Shown piece after piece: positions 1 through 9,871 of a stretch of 64,000 bases of DNA (position 1 is the stretch's first letter; each line of letters opens with the position of its first letter). Both the position numbers and the translations under genes were made by a program. The stretch covers positions 2,604,001 to 2,668,000 of the forward strand of contig OZ251578.1 in assembly GCA_965243835.1 (NCBI GenBank). The letters are read 5' to 3'. This DNA is from G965202665 sp965243835 (lineage in GTDB: Bacteria; Actinomycetota; Acidimicrobiia; Spongiisociales; Spongiisociaceae). The notes below the pieces were generated by a model, which worked only from the letters and a program-made list of their open reading frames with translations, did no database searches and was not told the origin of the DNA.

Positions 1-493
1 CCGCGTCACCGACGAGTTCGGAGAAAACCGGGTCGACGATACCCCCGGCATAATCCCCACCTTCGCCAAACCATTAATCGCGTTCCGGGCCGCCTCCGAA
101 ACGGCCCCTATGTCGGTAAAGCCCTGATCCTCCGCCGGGTTCTCCAATACGATCCCCGCCGCGGCCGCGGCCCGGGCCATGAACAACGCCATCTGCCACC
201 GCAACACCGACTCCCGCGGCGCAAAAGTAGTAGCCGTCCGGCCCTGCGTAATCCCATAATGCCCCAAACAATTAATCTCATCCTCGGTATTCAACCCCGC
301 CGTGTCCTCAAAACCGGCCGCCGCGGTAGCCGCCCCTACGCATGCCTGGTACACAGCCTCAAAATCAACATCCGGGTCATCCCCATGCGCACCCAAGGCG
401 CCCGGCGGCGACCCCCCCCCCCCCTAACAAACCCGCCACCATACCCAACACGGCCAAACCCGCCAACCACGCCTTACGCAACGACTGCGCCAT
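1..493 (-). pseudogene. SLH-domain surface protein, 5' part, frameshifted in a poly-G tract and cut by the window edge (SLH-A)
   Basis: Start ATG at 493, preceded by an AAAGG-type ribosome binding site 7 nt upstream. The first 20 or so residues are a signal peptide (MAQSLRKAWLAGL, then a hydrophobic stretch). The frame then enters 13 G (412-424 on the plus strand as C) and reaches a stop about 12 codons later. Beyond the tract the next frame continues as clear SLH sequence (ACVGAAT, FEDTAG, CLGHYGITQGR, LRWQMALFM, GFTDIG, FSPNSSVTR) and runs off the window. Losing one G would join signal peptide and SLH domains in frame. Family members are extracellular and attach to the cell wall through SLH domains. 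It may be a pseudogene, a phase-OFF state, or a homopolymer sequencing error. Confidence 0.75.
412..424 (-). repeat. 13-base homopolymer (poly-G on coding strand) inside SLH-A
   Basis: An uninterrupted run of 13 C on the plus strand lies just after the signal-peptide codons of SLH-A. The intact paralogue starting at 14029 has no such run at the equivalent place. A length of 12 or 15 gives an open frame, whereas 13 gives a stop shortly downstream. Confidence 0.8.
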
Positions 494-570
494 CACTGTA
501 CCTTTCCTTTTACCGACCAAACCCTTAACGGGAACTAACGGAGCCGCGCCGCAACGCAACCTAACTCCGT

Positions 571-598
571 ATCATACCCCCCCCCCCATATCTGTCAA
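571..598 (-). promoter_or_regulatory. SLH-A promoter with an 11-base poly-G spacer
   Basis: On the minus strand TTGACA (593-598) is followed by a 16-nt spacer holding 11 consecutive G (577-587) and then TATGAT (571-576). The ATG at 493 is about 70 nt from the expected transcription start. The paralogue promoter at 14108-14136 has the same two boxes with a 17-nt spacer. One added G would bring this spacer to the optimum. Confidence 0.7.
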
Positions 599-603
599 GT
601 AAA

Positions 604-870
604 TCAGGATTTCCGGGCGACACCGCGTCCGGTTCCCGACCCGTCCCGTTCGTCGGCTTGGCGCAGGTTGTTTGCGGCCAGCTGCGCTTGGCGGTCGGCA
701 TCGATCAGAAATTCCGCCGCCACCTCGTTGCCCGCAGGCAGGTCCGCCGCCCGGCGACGCAACCCTGCTTCGCAGGCCTTGTGAAACCCCGCGGCTCGCC
801 GGTAATCCTCCGCGGTCGCAGTCTGACCGGAGGCGGCCTGCCCCGCCTGCGCCCTAGGTGCGTTCGGCAT
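604..870 (-). CDS. small alanine/arginine-rich helical protein, unknown
   Basis: An 88-residue frame with ATG at 870 and a good AAAGGAG site 8 nt upstream. It starts about 90 nt downstream of the SLH-B stop, so it may share that transcript. The protein is almost wholly predicted helix (Ala, Arg, Glu rich, two Cys-containing turns), with no signal peptide or membrane segment. Its look (RRAAD motifs, paired helices) recalls the small protein at 54660-54887, but similarity is weak and may reflect composition. No family recognised. Confidence 0.5.
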   Translation of the reverse strand: MPNAPRAQAGQAASGQTATAEDYRRAAGFHKACEAGLRRRAADLPAGNEVAAEFLIDADRQAQLAANNLRQADERDGSGTGRGVARKS

Positions 871-959
871 ATCCGGCGCTCCTTTCTACATTGGTTAATG
901 GCGGCGGCCAGTATAAGCGCCGACGCCGACAAACCTGCCGGCCCCGGTGCGCCGGAGGC

Positions 960-3900
960 TCAGCGGGCGATCTTGTACACGGACATCAGTCTGGCTCCGG
1001 GGGGCGGGTCCGCCAGGGAGGCTTCGTCGAATACGCCCGCGTACAGGTCGCCGTTTTCCCGGTCGAAGGCGGGTTGCCATCCCAGCCGGGCTCCCGGAGC
1101 GTCGCCCAGGTACTCCTCGTCGGGGGAGTTGTCGTCGGCCCACCCGTCGGCGGGGCGTTTGAACACCGCCACCGAACCCCGGAAGTCGCCCTCCTGCCGG
1201 TAATGGCGGCCGGCCGCTACTTCCGAACCGTCGGCGGTAAGGGCGATGTACTGGCCGAACACGTCGTCCGCCCGCGCCCGGGAGACGCTCAGCTCCGCCG
1301 CCGCCTCCCCGCTTTCGTCCAGCTCGGCCCAGCCGCCGTCGGGCTTGCTGAACACGTAGGCTACGCCCGGCTCGTCGGCCAGCCCGGCGTTGAAACTACC
1401 GGAAGCCAAAATAGTGGACCCGGCGTCGTCGACGGCCACGTATTTGCCCATGCTCTGCGCCGCCTGCGGGCCGCCCCTGGCCACCAAAGTGGCGTCGGCG
1501 TCCGCCGCGTCCGCCCAAGAGCCGAAAGCCCCGGGCCGGACATGCACGTTGACCGCCCCCGGACATCCCGTCTGCCAGCTCCACTCGCAGATCCCGCTGA
1601 CCAGCACCGACCCGTCCCCGGACAGGGCCACCGCCCGCACCTCCTGCCGCAAATACGGATGGCTGGAATCTTTCAGCTCGGCGTTGTCGGCCGCGTTGGA
1701 GTCGTCCGCCCATCCGGTGGCGGGCTTCTCGTAGACGACCACCCGGGGAATGTCGGCCCGCCAGCCGTTGGTCATGGCCACCGCGATGGTGCTCTCGTCG
1801 CCGGAGACGGCCACCCCTTCGCCGAACCGCCAGTCATCGGCCCGGGACAAAGTGGCGGTGGGAGCGGCGGGCCATACGCCGTTGGCCCCTACGTAAACGT
1901 AGACTTCCCGGCCGATTCGGGTTCCCACCACGATCGTGTCGCCGCTGATGTCCACATCCCATCCGAAGTAGCCGCTGGGCACCCCCCAGTTGTCGCCTAT
2001 GGTGAGGGGCGTTCCGGCTTGCGGGAGGGGAGGGGAAAGTTTGATGACGTCCCCGGCGACGGTGTCCGCGCCGTTCGGGTAGATGTAAACCATGCCCGCC
2101 ACCGCCACGTCGTCGCTTTCGTCGTTGGTCGCATCGGCGTCATCGTCCACATCGCCCGCCCCGGTGTCCGGGTCCAGGGCGGTCACGTTGTCGCGGGGGG
2201 CGCCCACCACTATCACCCCGTTGTCCGCCGCCATGGATTCCCCGAAGCGGGCCGTCGCTCCGGTTTCCCGCCCGTCCGGGTGGTCCAGGCGGGCCCATTC
2301 CGGCCGCAGGACCAGGCGGCTGACTTTGCCCGACTCGGAGGCGTAGGGGCCCACCCGCAGGTGGGCGGCGGCCGGGTCGGCGTCCTCCGCCAAGTCTTTT
2401 TCGAAGTCGGCGAAAACGGCCGGGCCGGCCAGGTTGTGCAACTGGTCGTTGTCGTCGTACCGGACCAGCATCACCCGCTGGTCGGCGGCCACCACCAGCC
2501 GGTCGTTGTCGGCGTCCCGGAGCAGGATGCGCCCGGTGAAGGGCGCCCCGGATACTTCTTCCGGCCACAAGTGGTAAACCCGCTCCGCAACCAGGTGGGT
2601 TTCATCATCCGGGTCGTCCTCCGGGCGGTCGGCGGCGTCGTCCGCTACTCCCCGCACCCCTTCCGTCCCCGTAAATTCGTAGGAAGCCCAGATGGTTTCG
2701 ATGACGCTGTCATCGGAGTCGTAGCGGTAGGTGAGGTTGGCCGCCCCGTTGCGGCGGGTGGTGCGCGTGAAGTTAGCCTCCCCGGTCAGAACCCGCCTCC
2801 CGTCTTCCACGCCGGAAACAACGCCGGTCCCTTTGGCTCCGATCCCGGGCGTGACGCATTCCGTCTCGTCCGCGGCGGGGGTGCATACGGTGTCGGAGAA
2901 GAAGTTGATTTGCTTGCCCCGGATGGGGTTGCCGTACTGGTCGGCGAGGGTAGCGGTCACCGCGTTTTGGGCGCCGTCGCCTTCGTCGGAGGCTAGGACG
3001 AACTCGTTGCGGGAAGTTACCGTCAAGGTAGTGGGAACCCCCGCCTCGTCCGACCAGGTGATGGTCTTGGAAGCGAACGCCTCCCCATCCTGGTCTTGCA
3101 GGGGCAAACCCTGCGGGGGGTTGCTGAGGGTAATCTCCACCGACGCGGACTGGCCGGCGGTGGCCGCGTCGGGGTCGGTTTGGACGAACTCCAACACGAT
3201 TTTCCCCTCGGCGTCGGTGGCCATGCCCCTGGTCGAGGAACTGGTGGACCCGTCGTCGGAGGTGACGGTCTGCGCCACGGTCACCATCTTGCCCTTATCC
3301 GCCACCGCCACCCGGTCCTCGTCGGCTACCTGCAGGGTCACCGCAGCCGTTTCCCCGAACGGCAGATGCGTTTGTCCTTCCTCCAGGTTGTCGGTTACCA
3401 AAAGTTGGCTGGCCGCCTTGGAGAACCCCACCGTCAACCGGGCCGCCGCCGCATCATCCGCGTCGAACTCGTCCCCCAGGTCCCCCGTCCATGCCCACAA
3501 CGTCACATCCGCGTCCCGCACCTGCACCGACAACCCGATCACGTCCCCCCCGGCGTTGGTCAACTCATCCCCCCCGTCCACCTCGCACGCCGCCACCCCG
3601 ACCGCCCCCACCTTCCCCACCTTGCCCGCAACGCACGCCCCCTCCTCGCCGAACGCGTCGTCGGGTTCGGTAGACCGGAACACATCCACTTGCGCGTCCG
3701 CCACCGGCTGAAACGCCGTATCCCGCACCGACACCGCCAACTCCACCGCATCCGCCCCCAACACCGAATCCTTCATCGCCTGCACCGACACCCCCGCCGG
3801 CCGAGCCACCGTATGCGCCAAGGCTCGCATAATAAACGCCGCCATCTGCGCCCGCGTCACATTACGCCCCGGCCCAAACATGTGATCCCCCACCCCCTCC

Positions 3901-4571
3901 GTCACCCCCGCCTCATACAACCGGTAAACAGCATCATACGCCAACCGCGACACCACCCCCACATCGTTGAACACGTTGAAATTATCCGCCACCACATCTG
4001 AATACTCATCCCCGTCCATCCCAAACGCCCCCGGCCCCGGACGCGCCCGCCCCAAAAACGCGTCCAAAATCACCGCCATCGACCCCCGCGTCACCGCCGC
4101 GTTCGGAGAAAACAGGCTCCTCGACGAACCCGGCATAATCCCCGCCCCCGCCAACCCATTAATCGCGTTCCGCGCCTCCTCCGACACCCCCCCAATATCC
4201 GTGAAACCCTGATCATCCGCCGGGCTCTGCAACACAATCCCCGCCGCCCGGGCCGCCCGGGACATAAACAACGCCATCTGCCACCGCAACACCGACTCCC
4301 CCGGAGCAAAAACCGTCGCCGACCGACCCCGCGTGATCCCGTAATGCCCCAAACAATTAATCTCCTCCTCCGCAAACAACCCCGCCGTATCCTCAAAACC
4401 CGCCCCCACCGCCGCCGCCCCCACACACGCCCCGTACACCGCCCCAAAATCCACATCCGCCTCCCCACCATGCGAACCCAAAACCCCCACCGGCGCCGCC
4501 CCAAACAAACCCGCAACCAAACCCAACACCCACAACACCCCCAACCACTTCCTAACCAACACGCGCGCCAC
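960..4571 (-). CDS. SLH-domain, Ig-like and FG-GAP/propeller-like surface protein (SLH-B)
   Basis: 1203 residues. GTG start at 4571 is set by a perfect AGGAGGT site 5 nt upstream. A signal peptide (about residues 1-30, MARVLVRKWLGVLWVL...) is followed by three SLH domains within about residues 55-250 (GITRGRSATVFAPGESVLRWQMALFM; GFTDIGGVSEEARNAINGL...; VTRAQMAAFIMRALAH). Then comes an Ig-like region with repeated ADQYGNPIRG-type strands, typical of Big_1-like domains. The C-terminal 400 residues repeat GDTIVVG / SGDGSVLVSG / YVF motifs like FG-GAP or beta-propeller blades. Inferred role: extracellular, wall-anchored, displaying the propeller. It is a diverged paralogue of the pair at 4858-8475 and 10328-14029. 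Its first kilobase is unusually G/T-rich on the coding strand. Confidence 0.85.
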   Translation of the reverse strand: MARVLVRKWLGVLWVLGLVAGLFGAAPVGVLGSHGGEADVDFGAVYGACVGAAAVGAGFEDTAGLFAEEEINCLGHYGITRGRSATVFAPGESVLRWQMALFMSRAARAAGIVLQSPADDQGFTDIGGVSEEARNAINGLAGAGIMPGSSRSLFSPNAAVTRGSMAVILDAFLGRARPGPGAFGMDGDEYSDVVADNFNVFNDVGVVSRLAYDAVYRLYEAGVTEGVGDHMFGPGRNVTRAQMAAFIMRALAHTVARPAGVSVQAMKDSVLGADAVELAVSVRDTAFQPVADAQVDVFRSTEPDDAFGEEGACVAGKVGKVGAVGVAACEVDGGDELTNAGGDVIGLSVQVRDADVTLWAWTGDLGDEFDADDAAAARLTVGFSKAASQLLVTDNLEEGQTHLPFGETAAVTLQVADEDRVAVADKGKMVTVAQTVTSDDGSTSSSTRGMATDAEGKIVLEFVQTDPDAATAGQSASVEITLSNPPQGLPLQDQDGEAFASKTITWSDEAGVPTTLTVTSRNEFVLASDEGDGAQNAVTATLADQYGNPIRGKQINFFSDTVCTPAADETECVTPGIGAKGTGVVSGVEDGRRVLTGEANFTRTTRRNGAANLTYRYDSDDSVIETIWASYEFTGTEGVRGVADDAADRPEDDPDDETHLVAERVYHLWPEEVSGAPFTGRILLRDADNDRLVVAADQRVMLVRYDDNDQLHNLAGPAVFADFEKDLAEDADPAAAHLRVGPYASESGKVSRLVLRPEWARLDHPDGRETGATARFGESMAADNGVIVVGAPRDNVTALDPDTGAGDVDDDADATNDESDDVAVAGMVYIYPNGADTVAGDVIKLSPPLPQAGTPLTIGDNWGVPSGYFGWDVDISGDTIVVGTRIGREVYVYVGANGVWPAAPTATLSRADDWRFGEGVAVSGDESTIAVAMTNGWRADIPRVVVYEKPATGWADDSNAADNAELKDSSHPYLRQEVRAVALSGDGSVLVSGICEWSWQTGCPGAVNVHVRPGAFGSWADAADADATLVARGGPQAAQSMGKYVAVDDAGSTILASGSFNAGLADEPGVAYVFSKPDGGWAELDESGEAAAELSVSRARADDVFGQYIALTADGSEVAAGRHYRQEGDFRGSVAVFKRPADGWADDNSPDEEYLGDAPGARLGWQPAFDRENGDLYAGVFDEASLADPPPGARLMSVYKIAR

Positions 4572-4647
4572 AACGCACCTCCTTCTATCGCTAATACGAA
4601 CCCGGCCAGCGCCTACCTGCGCCTACCTAAACAGCCGTGGTCTCAAA

Positions 4648-4674
4648 ACGCTACCCCCCCCCCCAATTTGTCAA
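4648..4674 (-). promoter_or_regulatory. SLH-B promoter with an 11-base poly-G spacer
   Basis: TTGACA at 4669-4674 (minus strand) is followed by a 15-nt spacer containing 11 consecutive G (4654-4664) and a poor -10 (TAGCGT, 4648-4653). The leader to GTG 4571 is about 70 nt, as in the other family members. The spacer is 2 nt below optimum, so tract length could tune expression. Confidence 0.55.
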
Positions 4675-4775
4675 ATCAACCCCCGACAACCCGCCCGGCG
4701 GGACACACGCTACAATCGGGCAACGGCGCCAAGAACCAAACCCGCCGCCGCCGCAAAACACGAAAAACAAACAAT

Positions 4776-4830
4776 AATTAATCTTCTCCTTCGCAAACAA
4801 ACCCGCCGTATCCTCAAAAACCGCCCGCCC
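4776..4830 (-). pseudogene. SLH gene relic
   Basis: The minus strand encodes FEDTAGLFAKEKIN, the segment that precedes SLH1 in the family (FEDTAGLFAEEEIN in SLH-B). It lies head to head with the silent SLH-C copy, close to the left end of the large inverted repeat. Confidence 0.6.
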
Positions 4831-4857
4831 GCCCACCCCCACCCACCCCCTCCGCCG

Positions 4858-7800
4858 GTGGGGGTGTTGGGTCCGCAGGCGGCTGTGGGGGCGCACGGGG
4901 ACGACCCCGATGTCGACTACGAGCCCGTGTACCAGGCGTGCGTGGGGGCGGCTACCGAGTCGGCCGGTTTCGAGGACACGGTGGGTTTGTCTACCGAGGA
5001 TCAGATTAACTGCTTGGGGCATTACGGGATCACGCAGGGCCGGACGGCTACCACGTTCGCGCCGCGGGAGTCGGTGCTGCGGTGGCAGATGGCCCTGTTC
5101 ATGGCCCGGGCCGCCAGCGCGGCGGGGATCGTGTTGGAGAACCCGGCGGAGGATCAAGGCTTCACGGACATCGGCGCCGTGTCCGAGGAGGCGCAGAACG
5201 CTATCAACGGTTTGGCGAAGATGGGGATCATGCCGGGCGTGTCGCAGACGCAGTTCTCACCGAATTCGTCGGTGACGCGGGGGTCGATGGCCAATATTTT
5301 GGATCAGTTTTTGACTAACGCCCGTCTGGGCGCGGGGGCCTTGGGGCAGGAGCTGGACTCGTACAGCGACGTGAAGTCCGACAGCACGAACGCGTTTACC
5401 GATTTGAACACGGTGCCGCTGCTCACGTACAACGCCGTTTTCCGGATTTACGAAGTGGGGGTCACCCAGGGCACGGGGGATCATCAGTACAGCCCGGGGG
5501 ATTTGGTGACGAGGGCGCAGATGGCGGCGTTCATCATGCGCACCCTGGCGCACACGGTGGCCCGCCCGGCGGGGGTGTCGGTGCAGGCGGCGCAGGATTC
5601 GGTGCTCGGCGCCCAGAACGTGGAGCTGCTGGTATCGGTGCGGGACACCGCCTTCCAGCCCATGGTGGACGCGAAGGTGGACGTGTTCAGCTCCACCGAC
5701 CCGGACGAGGCGTTCAAAGACGACGGCACCTGCGACACGGGCAACGTGGCCCGGGTGTCGGTCGGGAGCACGGCCTGCCGGGTGGAAGTGGGAGACGACC
5801 AGACCGACTTCAACGGCGACATACTCGACCTGCAAGCCAACATCGTCGACGCGGACGTCACGGTGTGGGCGTGGACGGGAGACGAGAACGACGACTTCGA
5901 CAACGACGACACCACCGCCGCGCAGTTGACCGTCGGGTTCTCCAAAGCGGCCAGCCAAACGCTGGTCACCGACACCCTCGGAGACGGGCAGACCCACTCC
6001 AAGTTCGGGGAAACCGTCACCGTGACCCTGCAAATCGCCGACGAGGACGACAAGCCCGTAGCCGACAAAGGCAAAACGGTGGTCGTCGCGCACAGGACCA
6101 CCAACGCCGATACGTCCAGCACCTCCGGCAGCAGCACCTACACCACCGACGCCGACGGGAAGATCGTGGTGAATTTCACCCACGCCGATTCCGACACGAC
6201 CGCCGTCGGTCAAACCGCCACGGTGATGCTGACGCTGAGCAACCCGCCCGCCGGGCTTCCCCTGATGGGCAAAGGCGGCGAGCAGGAGGAAGACAGCGCG
6301 ATGTTCGTAAAGACCTACCGCTGGTCGGACGCGGCTCCGCTGGCCACCTCCTTGATGATCGCCGCCACCCGCGACAAAGAGTTCGAGGCGGCGTCCGACG
6401 AGGGAGACGGCGCCCAGGGTTCGGTGACGGCCACGCTCACCGACCAGTACGGCGACCCCATCCGGGGCAGCAGCATCGTCTTCACCTCCGACACCGAATG
6501 CACGCCGGAGGACGGGGAAACGGAATGCGATGAGCCGGGGGTGGGTCCCGCCGGAAAACGCGCGACCACCCGCCGGGACGGACGGGCCGTCCTCAACTAC
6601 GCGTACGACTCCGACGAAAGCGCCATCGAGACCATCAAAGCCTCCCTCAGCCTCACTCCGGTAAGGGAAATGGGCGAATGCCTGGACTCGGAAGAAGACT
6701 GCACTGAGACGGACGACGTGTCCTCCATCGACACGCCGGAAGACAGCCCGGTCGAGTTCTACTGGGTAGGCGACGCGTCCGACGCCCCGTTCACCGCCCG
6801 CGTCCTGGTCAAAGACATCGACAACGACCAGCTGGTGGTGCAGGACAAAGCCAACGACAACGTAATGCTGATCAAGTACGACGCCAACGACCAGTTCAAC
6901 GACCTGGACGGCAACCCCGTGCTGATGGCCGACTTCGAAAAACCCCTCGAAGCGGACGCCGACCCGGCCGCCGGCCAAGTAATGGTCGACGCCTACGAGT
7001 CGGAAGCCGGCAAAGTCAGCACCTTCACCCTCCTGCCGCCGGAACCGCCTTTTGAGACCTTCGGCGACGGAGGCTTCATTCTCCGTCCCGACGAACAAAC
7101 GGGCGGCAACAACAACCGGCCCATGGCGGCGGACAACGGAGTGCTGGTAGTCGGAGCCCCCTACGAGACGTACGACTGCGATCACGACAACGACGGCGGC
7201 ACCACCGCGGAGGAGGAATGCCAGTCGGCGGGAGCGGTGTACATCTACCCGCAGGGAACCTCCACCGACATGGCCGACAGGGTCCGGCTGACTCCCCCGT
7301 ACTTCCTGGCGGAAGGCTACTTCGGATGGGACGTGGACATCGCCGGCGACACGATCGTGGTCGGCAGCGGCCGCATAGGCGCCGTCGGAAACAACCAAGT
7401 ATACGTGTACGTGCGCGACGCCGACAACGCATGGCCCACCACCCCCACCGCCACATTCACCACCGCCACCGCCAAAGCAACGCCTGGTAGTGGGACCGTC
7501 GGCGATACCGGCGCCCCGCAAAACCAAGGTTTTGGAGAAGGGGTGGCCATCTCCAGAGACGGCGACACCATCGCAGTGATAGCTCCCAGCAGTAACAACA
7601 GAGGGGTGAGGATATACGAGAAGCCCAGCGGCGGCTGGGCGGACGATACCGATTCCACCTCAACCAACGTCCTGCTCAGCGGCAGCGGCTGGAACAACGC
7701 TCGTTCGGTGGCTATTAACGGCGATGGTTCCGTGATCGTCGCCGGCCACTGCTCCTTAAACAGTCTCCGTAACCATTGCAATGGTTGGATGTATATTTAC

Positions 7801-8475
7801 GAGAGGAGCGGCAATACTTGGACGGCCCTCAGCGACGCCACGGCCCGTGTTTGGACTAACGGCGGATTTCAGGCCAACGAAGGTTGGGACTACGCCAGGA
7901 GTGTTGCCGTCTCCGATGACGGGAACGTCGTGGTCGCTTCCACGGCCTTTGATTCCAGAGTCACCGACAAAGCGGGGCTGGCGCAAGTATACGTAAAGCA
8001 GTCCTCTGGTTGGATGCCTACGCATGTCGATCACTTGCCAGGCGGCCGCGACAACACGGCTCTGCCGTTAGGGTTTGAGTTGATGGCCCCGGACTCGTCG
8101 GATGCGGACCGATTCGGACGCTACGTGGCTATTTCCAGCGACGGTTCGAAGATAGCCGTCAGCCACCAAAACCGAGCGGATGTGGACGACAGGGGCGCCG
8201 TGTTGGTCTTCAACATGCCCGACGGCGGATGGCCCGGCCTCACCGATCTCGACGACGGCACCGACAACAAGCCCGACAGCGACAACACTCCCGACATGAC
8301 GTTCGCAGGCCCCTACGACGGCCTCATGTTCGGGCTGGAAGTCACCTTCGACAAGTCCAACGATGACCTGTACGCAGCGGCTTCCGCGGTCGGAGACGGC
8401 ACCTACGAGTACAACGGCGTAGCCAGCACCAGCGACGACCCGCTCCCCATCTGGGGGCTCGCCTCCGACTCCTAA
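4858..8475 (+). pseudogene. silent copy of SLH surface protein lacking promoter, start and signal peptide (SLH-C)
   Basis: The open frame (1205 codons) begins inside what is residue 31 or so of the intact paralogue (VGVLGPQAAVGAHGDD). Upstream there is no ribosome binding site, signal peptide or promoter; the DNA changes to an unrelated SLH relic at about 4850. Content: three SLH domains, Ig-like region, FG-GAP/propeller-like region, ending IWGLASDS. It matches the protein at 10328-14029 up to about codon 870, then has its own version of a 200-residue patch (7474-8076). It is probably not translated as it stands and acts as a donor of sequence for the expressed copy. Expression from an unseen fused start cannot be excluded. 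Confidence 0.75.
7474..8076 (+). other. variable cassette of silent SLH copy
   Basis: Within otherwise matching paralogues, this stretch and its partner (10712-11329) keep a shared scaffold (GFGEGVAISRDGDTIAV, KPSGGWA, ARSVAINGDG, HCNGWMY, YERSG). They differ in the loops between, with insertions and deletions in whole codons. The pattern suggests selection for surface-loop diversity on a propeller-like fold. Confidence 0.75.
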
Positions 8476-8501
8476 AGTCGTTTCACGCAACCCAACACGC
8501 C

Positions 8502-8540
8502 AGAAGCCTCCCCGCCCAGCGGGGAGGCTTCTCGTTTAAC
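8502..8540 (+). terminator. hairpin terminator after SLH-C
   Basis: A 14-bp stem (8502-8515 with 8519-8532, AGAAGCCTCCCCGC and its complement) with a 3-nt loop, followed by CGTTT. The same hairpin follows the paralogue at 10271-10301. Confidence 0.8.
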
Positions 8541-8603
8541 CCCCCATCCCGCGGCCGTGGCGGCGCCCCGGGTTCGGATAAAGCGAGCAAAAAATGGTGC
8601 GCC

Positions 8604-8676
8604 GTGGCGCGCGTGTTAGTTAGACGTTGGTTGGCGGGATGGTTGATGTTGGGTTTGGTTGCGGGTTGTTTATAGC
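8604..8676 (+). pseudogene. 5' relic of another SLH gene (SLH-D), interrupted by an IS
   Basis: GTG at 8604 opens MARVLVRRWLAGWLMLGLVAG, almost the signal peptide of SLH-B. It is cut by the IS at 8677. The sequence on the other side of the IS (9872 onward) resumes much later in the gene, so the relic had already lost its SLH1 region before insertion. Confidence 0.7.
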
Positions 8677-9871
8677 GGCTCTTTACGGTTTAAGGGGAAG
8701 TAGTGGTTTCGGGGTGGGGGGGTGGGGGGTGTTTGGTTTTATGGATGGGGGCCTCCATAATCGGGGTTGCAAACGCTTCCGAGTAGCAGGAGGACCCCTT
8801 GCGGAGGATCTTAGTCTGGCGAAGGAGACGCGGGAGGTGGTTTTGGCGGATCTGCCGGTGCGCCTGGGCGGTCTCGGGTAACCAGCCGGGCGGGCGGTGG
8901 GCGACGGAGCAGGTCGGGAGGCGAGGGCGGACGGCGGCTGAGGCGGCTAAGTATTTGGGGTGCGCGTGGGACACGATCGACAGGGCGGCGAACCGGTGGG
9001 GGGAGGCGTTGCTGGCGGCGGACACAGATCGGGTGGGGGCGGTGGACGCGTTGGGGTTGGACGAGACGTTGTTCCAACACCGCGGGAAGCGGCGTACCAG
9101 GATGTGGATGACGTCGGCGGTGGATGTCCGCAAGGGTCAGCTGATTGACATATTCCCTGGCAAAGACGCTAAATCCGCCATCCGATGGCTGCTGTCCCAC
9201 CCTGCCGAATGGCGGGAGGGCATCCAATGGGCGGCGCTCGACCTGTCCCCGGGCTTACCAGCCCGCCTACAACCAGGCGCTGCCCTGGGCGGAGCAGGTC
9301 GCGGACCCGTTCCGCGTCGTCGGGATAGCCAACCGAAGGTTGACGGAAACCGCCGCGTGCAAGAAGAAACCCTCGGGCGCCGCGGACGGAAACAAGACAA
9401 CCTTTACCAAGCGCGCAACCTACTCACGCCCGCCCGCGAGAAACTAGACGGCAACGGAAAGGAAACACTATGGAGACTGTTTGATGCGGGCGACCCCTTG
9501 GGGGGGAAGTCCGGCTGGTCTGGCACTCTAAAGAAACCGTCCGGCAAAAATTTACCAAATCACCGACCCCAAGACGCGGACGAGTTCACCCGCCTGCTCG
9601 CCCAGAACCTGCAACACGAATCCTGCCCCCCGGTGCTCAACCAACTCGGCAAAACCCTCCACACCTGGCACCCCCAAATAGTCGCCTGGCACCGCGCCCG
9701 GGTCAACCAACGCCTCCACCGAAACCGTCAACAATCTCATCAAACGCATAAAACGCGTAGCGTTCGGGTTCCGCAGCTTCCGCAACTACCGAACCCGGCC
9801 CCTCCTCTACGCCGGCAAACCCAACTCGAACCTACTCCCTACCCTCACCCCCCCTTAAAACCTGAAGAGCC
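8677..9871 (+). mobile_element. degenerate ISL3-family insertion sequence
   Basis: Ends begin GGCTCTT on both strands: left GGCTCTTTACGGTTTAAGGG, right (complement) GGCTCTTCAGGTTTTAAGGG. It is flanked by 8-bp near-identical target duplications, TTTATAGC (8669-8676) and TTTATAAC (9872-9879). At 1195 bp it is about 230 bp shorter than the better copy at 40965-42395, the loss being in the 5' part of the transposase. It sits in an SLH relic between the two arms of the large inverted repeat. Confidence 0.85.
8799..9860 (+). pseudogene. broken ISL3 transposase
   Basis: Fragments in different frames match the transposase at 41087-42382: AAKYLGCAWDTIDRAANRWGEALLAADTDRVGAVDALGLDETLF, MTSAVDVRKGQLIDIFPGKDAKSA, then a shifted tail. 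The start codon is changed (GCG instead of GTG after the conserved AGGAGG), part of the N-terminal zinc-finger region is deleted, and there are at least two frameshifts. Not functional. Confidence 0.85.

Larger units (their letters stand above)
4850..8553 (+). repeat. left arm of large inverted repeat (SLH-C)
   Basis: Pairs in inverse orientation with 10250-13953. From 4850 to about 7473 the arms give identical translations in every frame compared. They differ at 7474-8076 and in a short stretch near 8244-8290, then match again through the stop and the hairpin terminator. Confidence 0.85.

Noticed and set aside
858..2996. 712-codon plus-strand frame
   Set aside because: Antisense shadow of SLH-B; composition (Gly, Val, Arg, His) is typical of a reverse-complement reading of high-GC coding DNA.
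5257..7527. 756-codon minus-strand frame and its mirror at 11405-13546
   Set aside because: Antisense shadows of the two SLH copies; they match each other only because the genes do.
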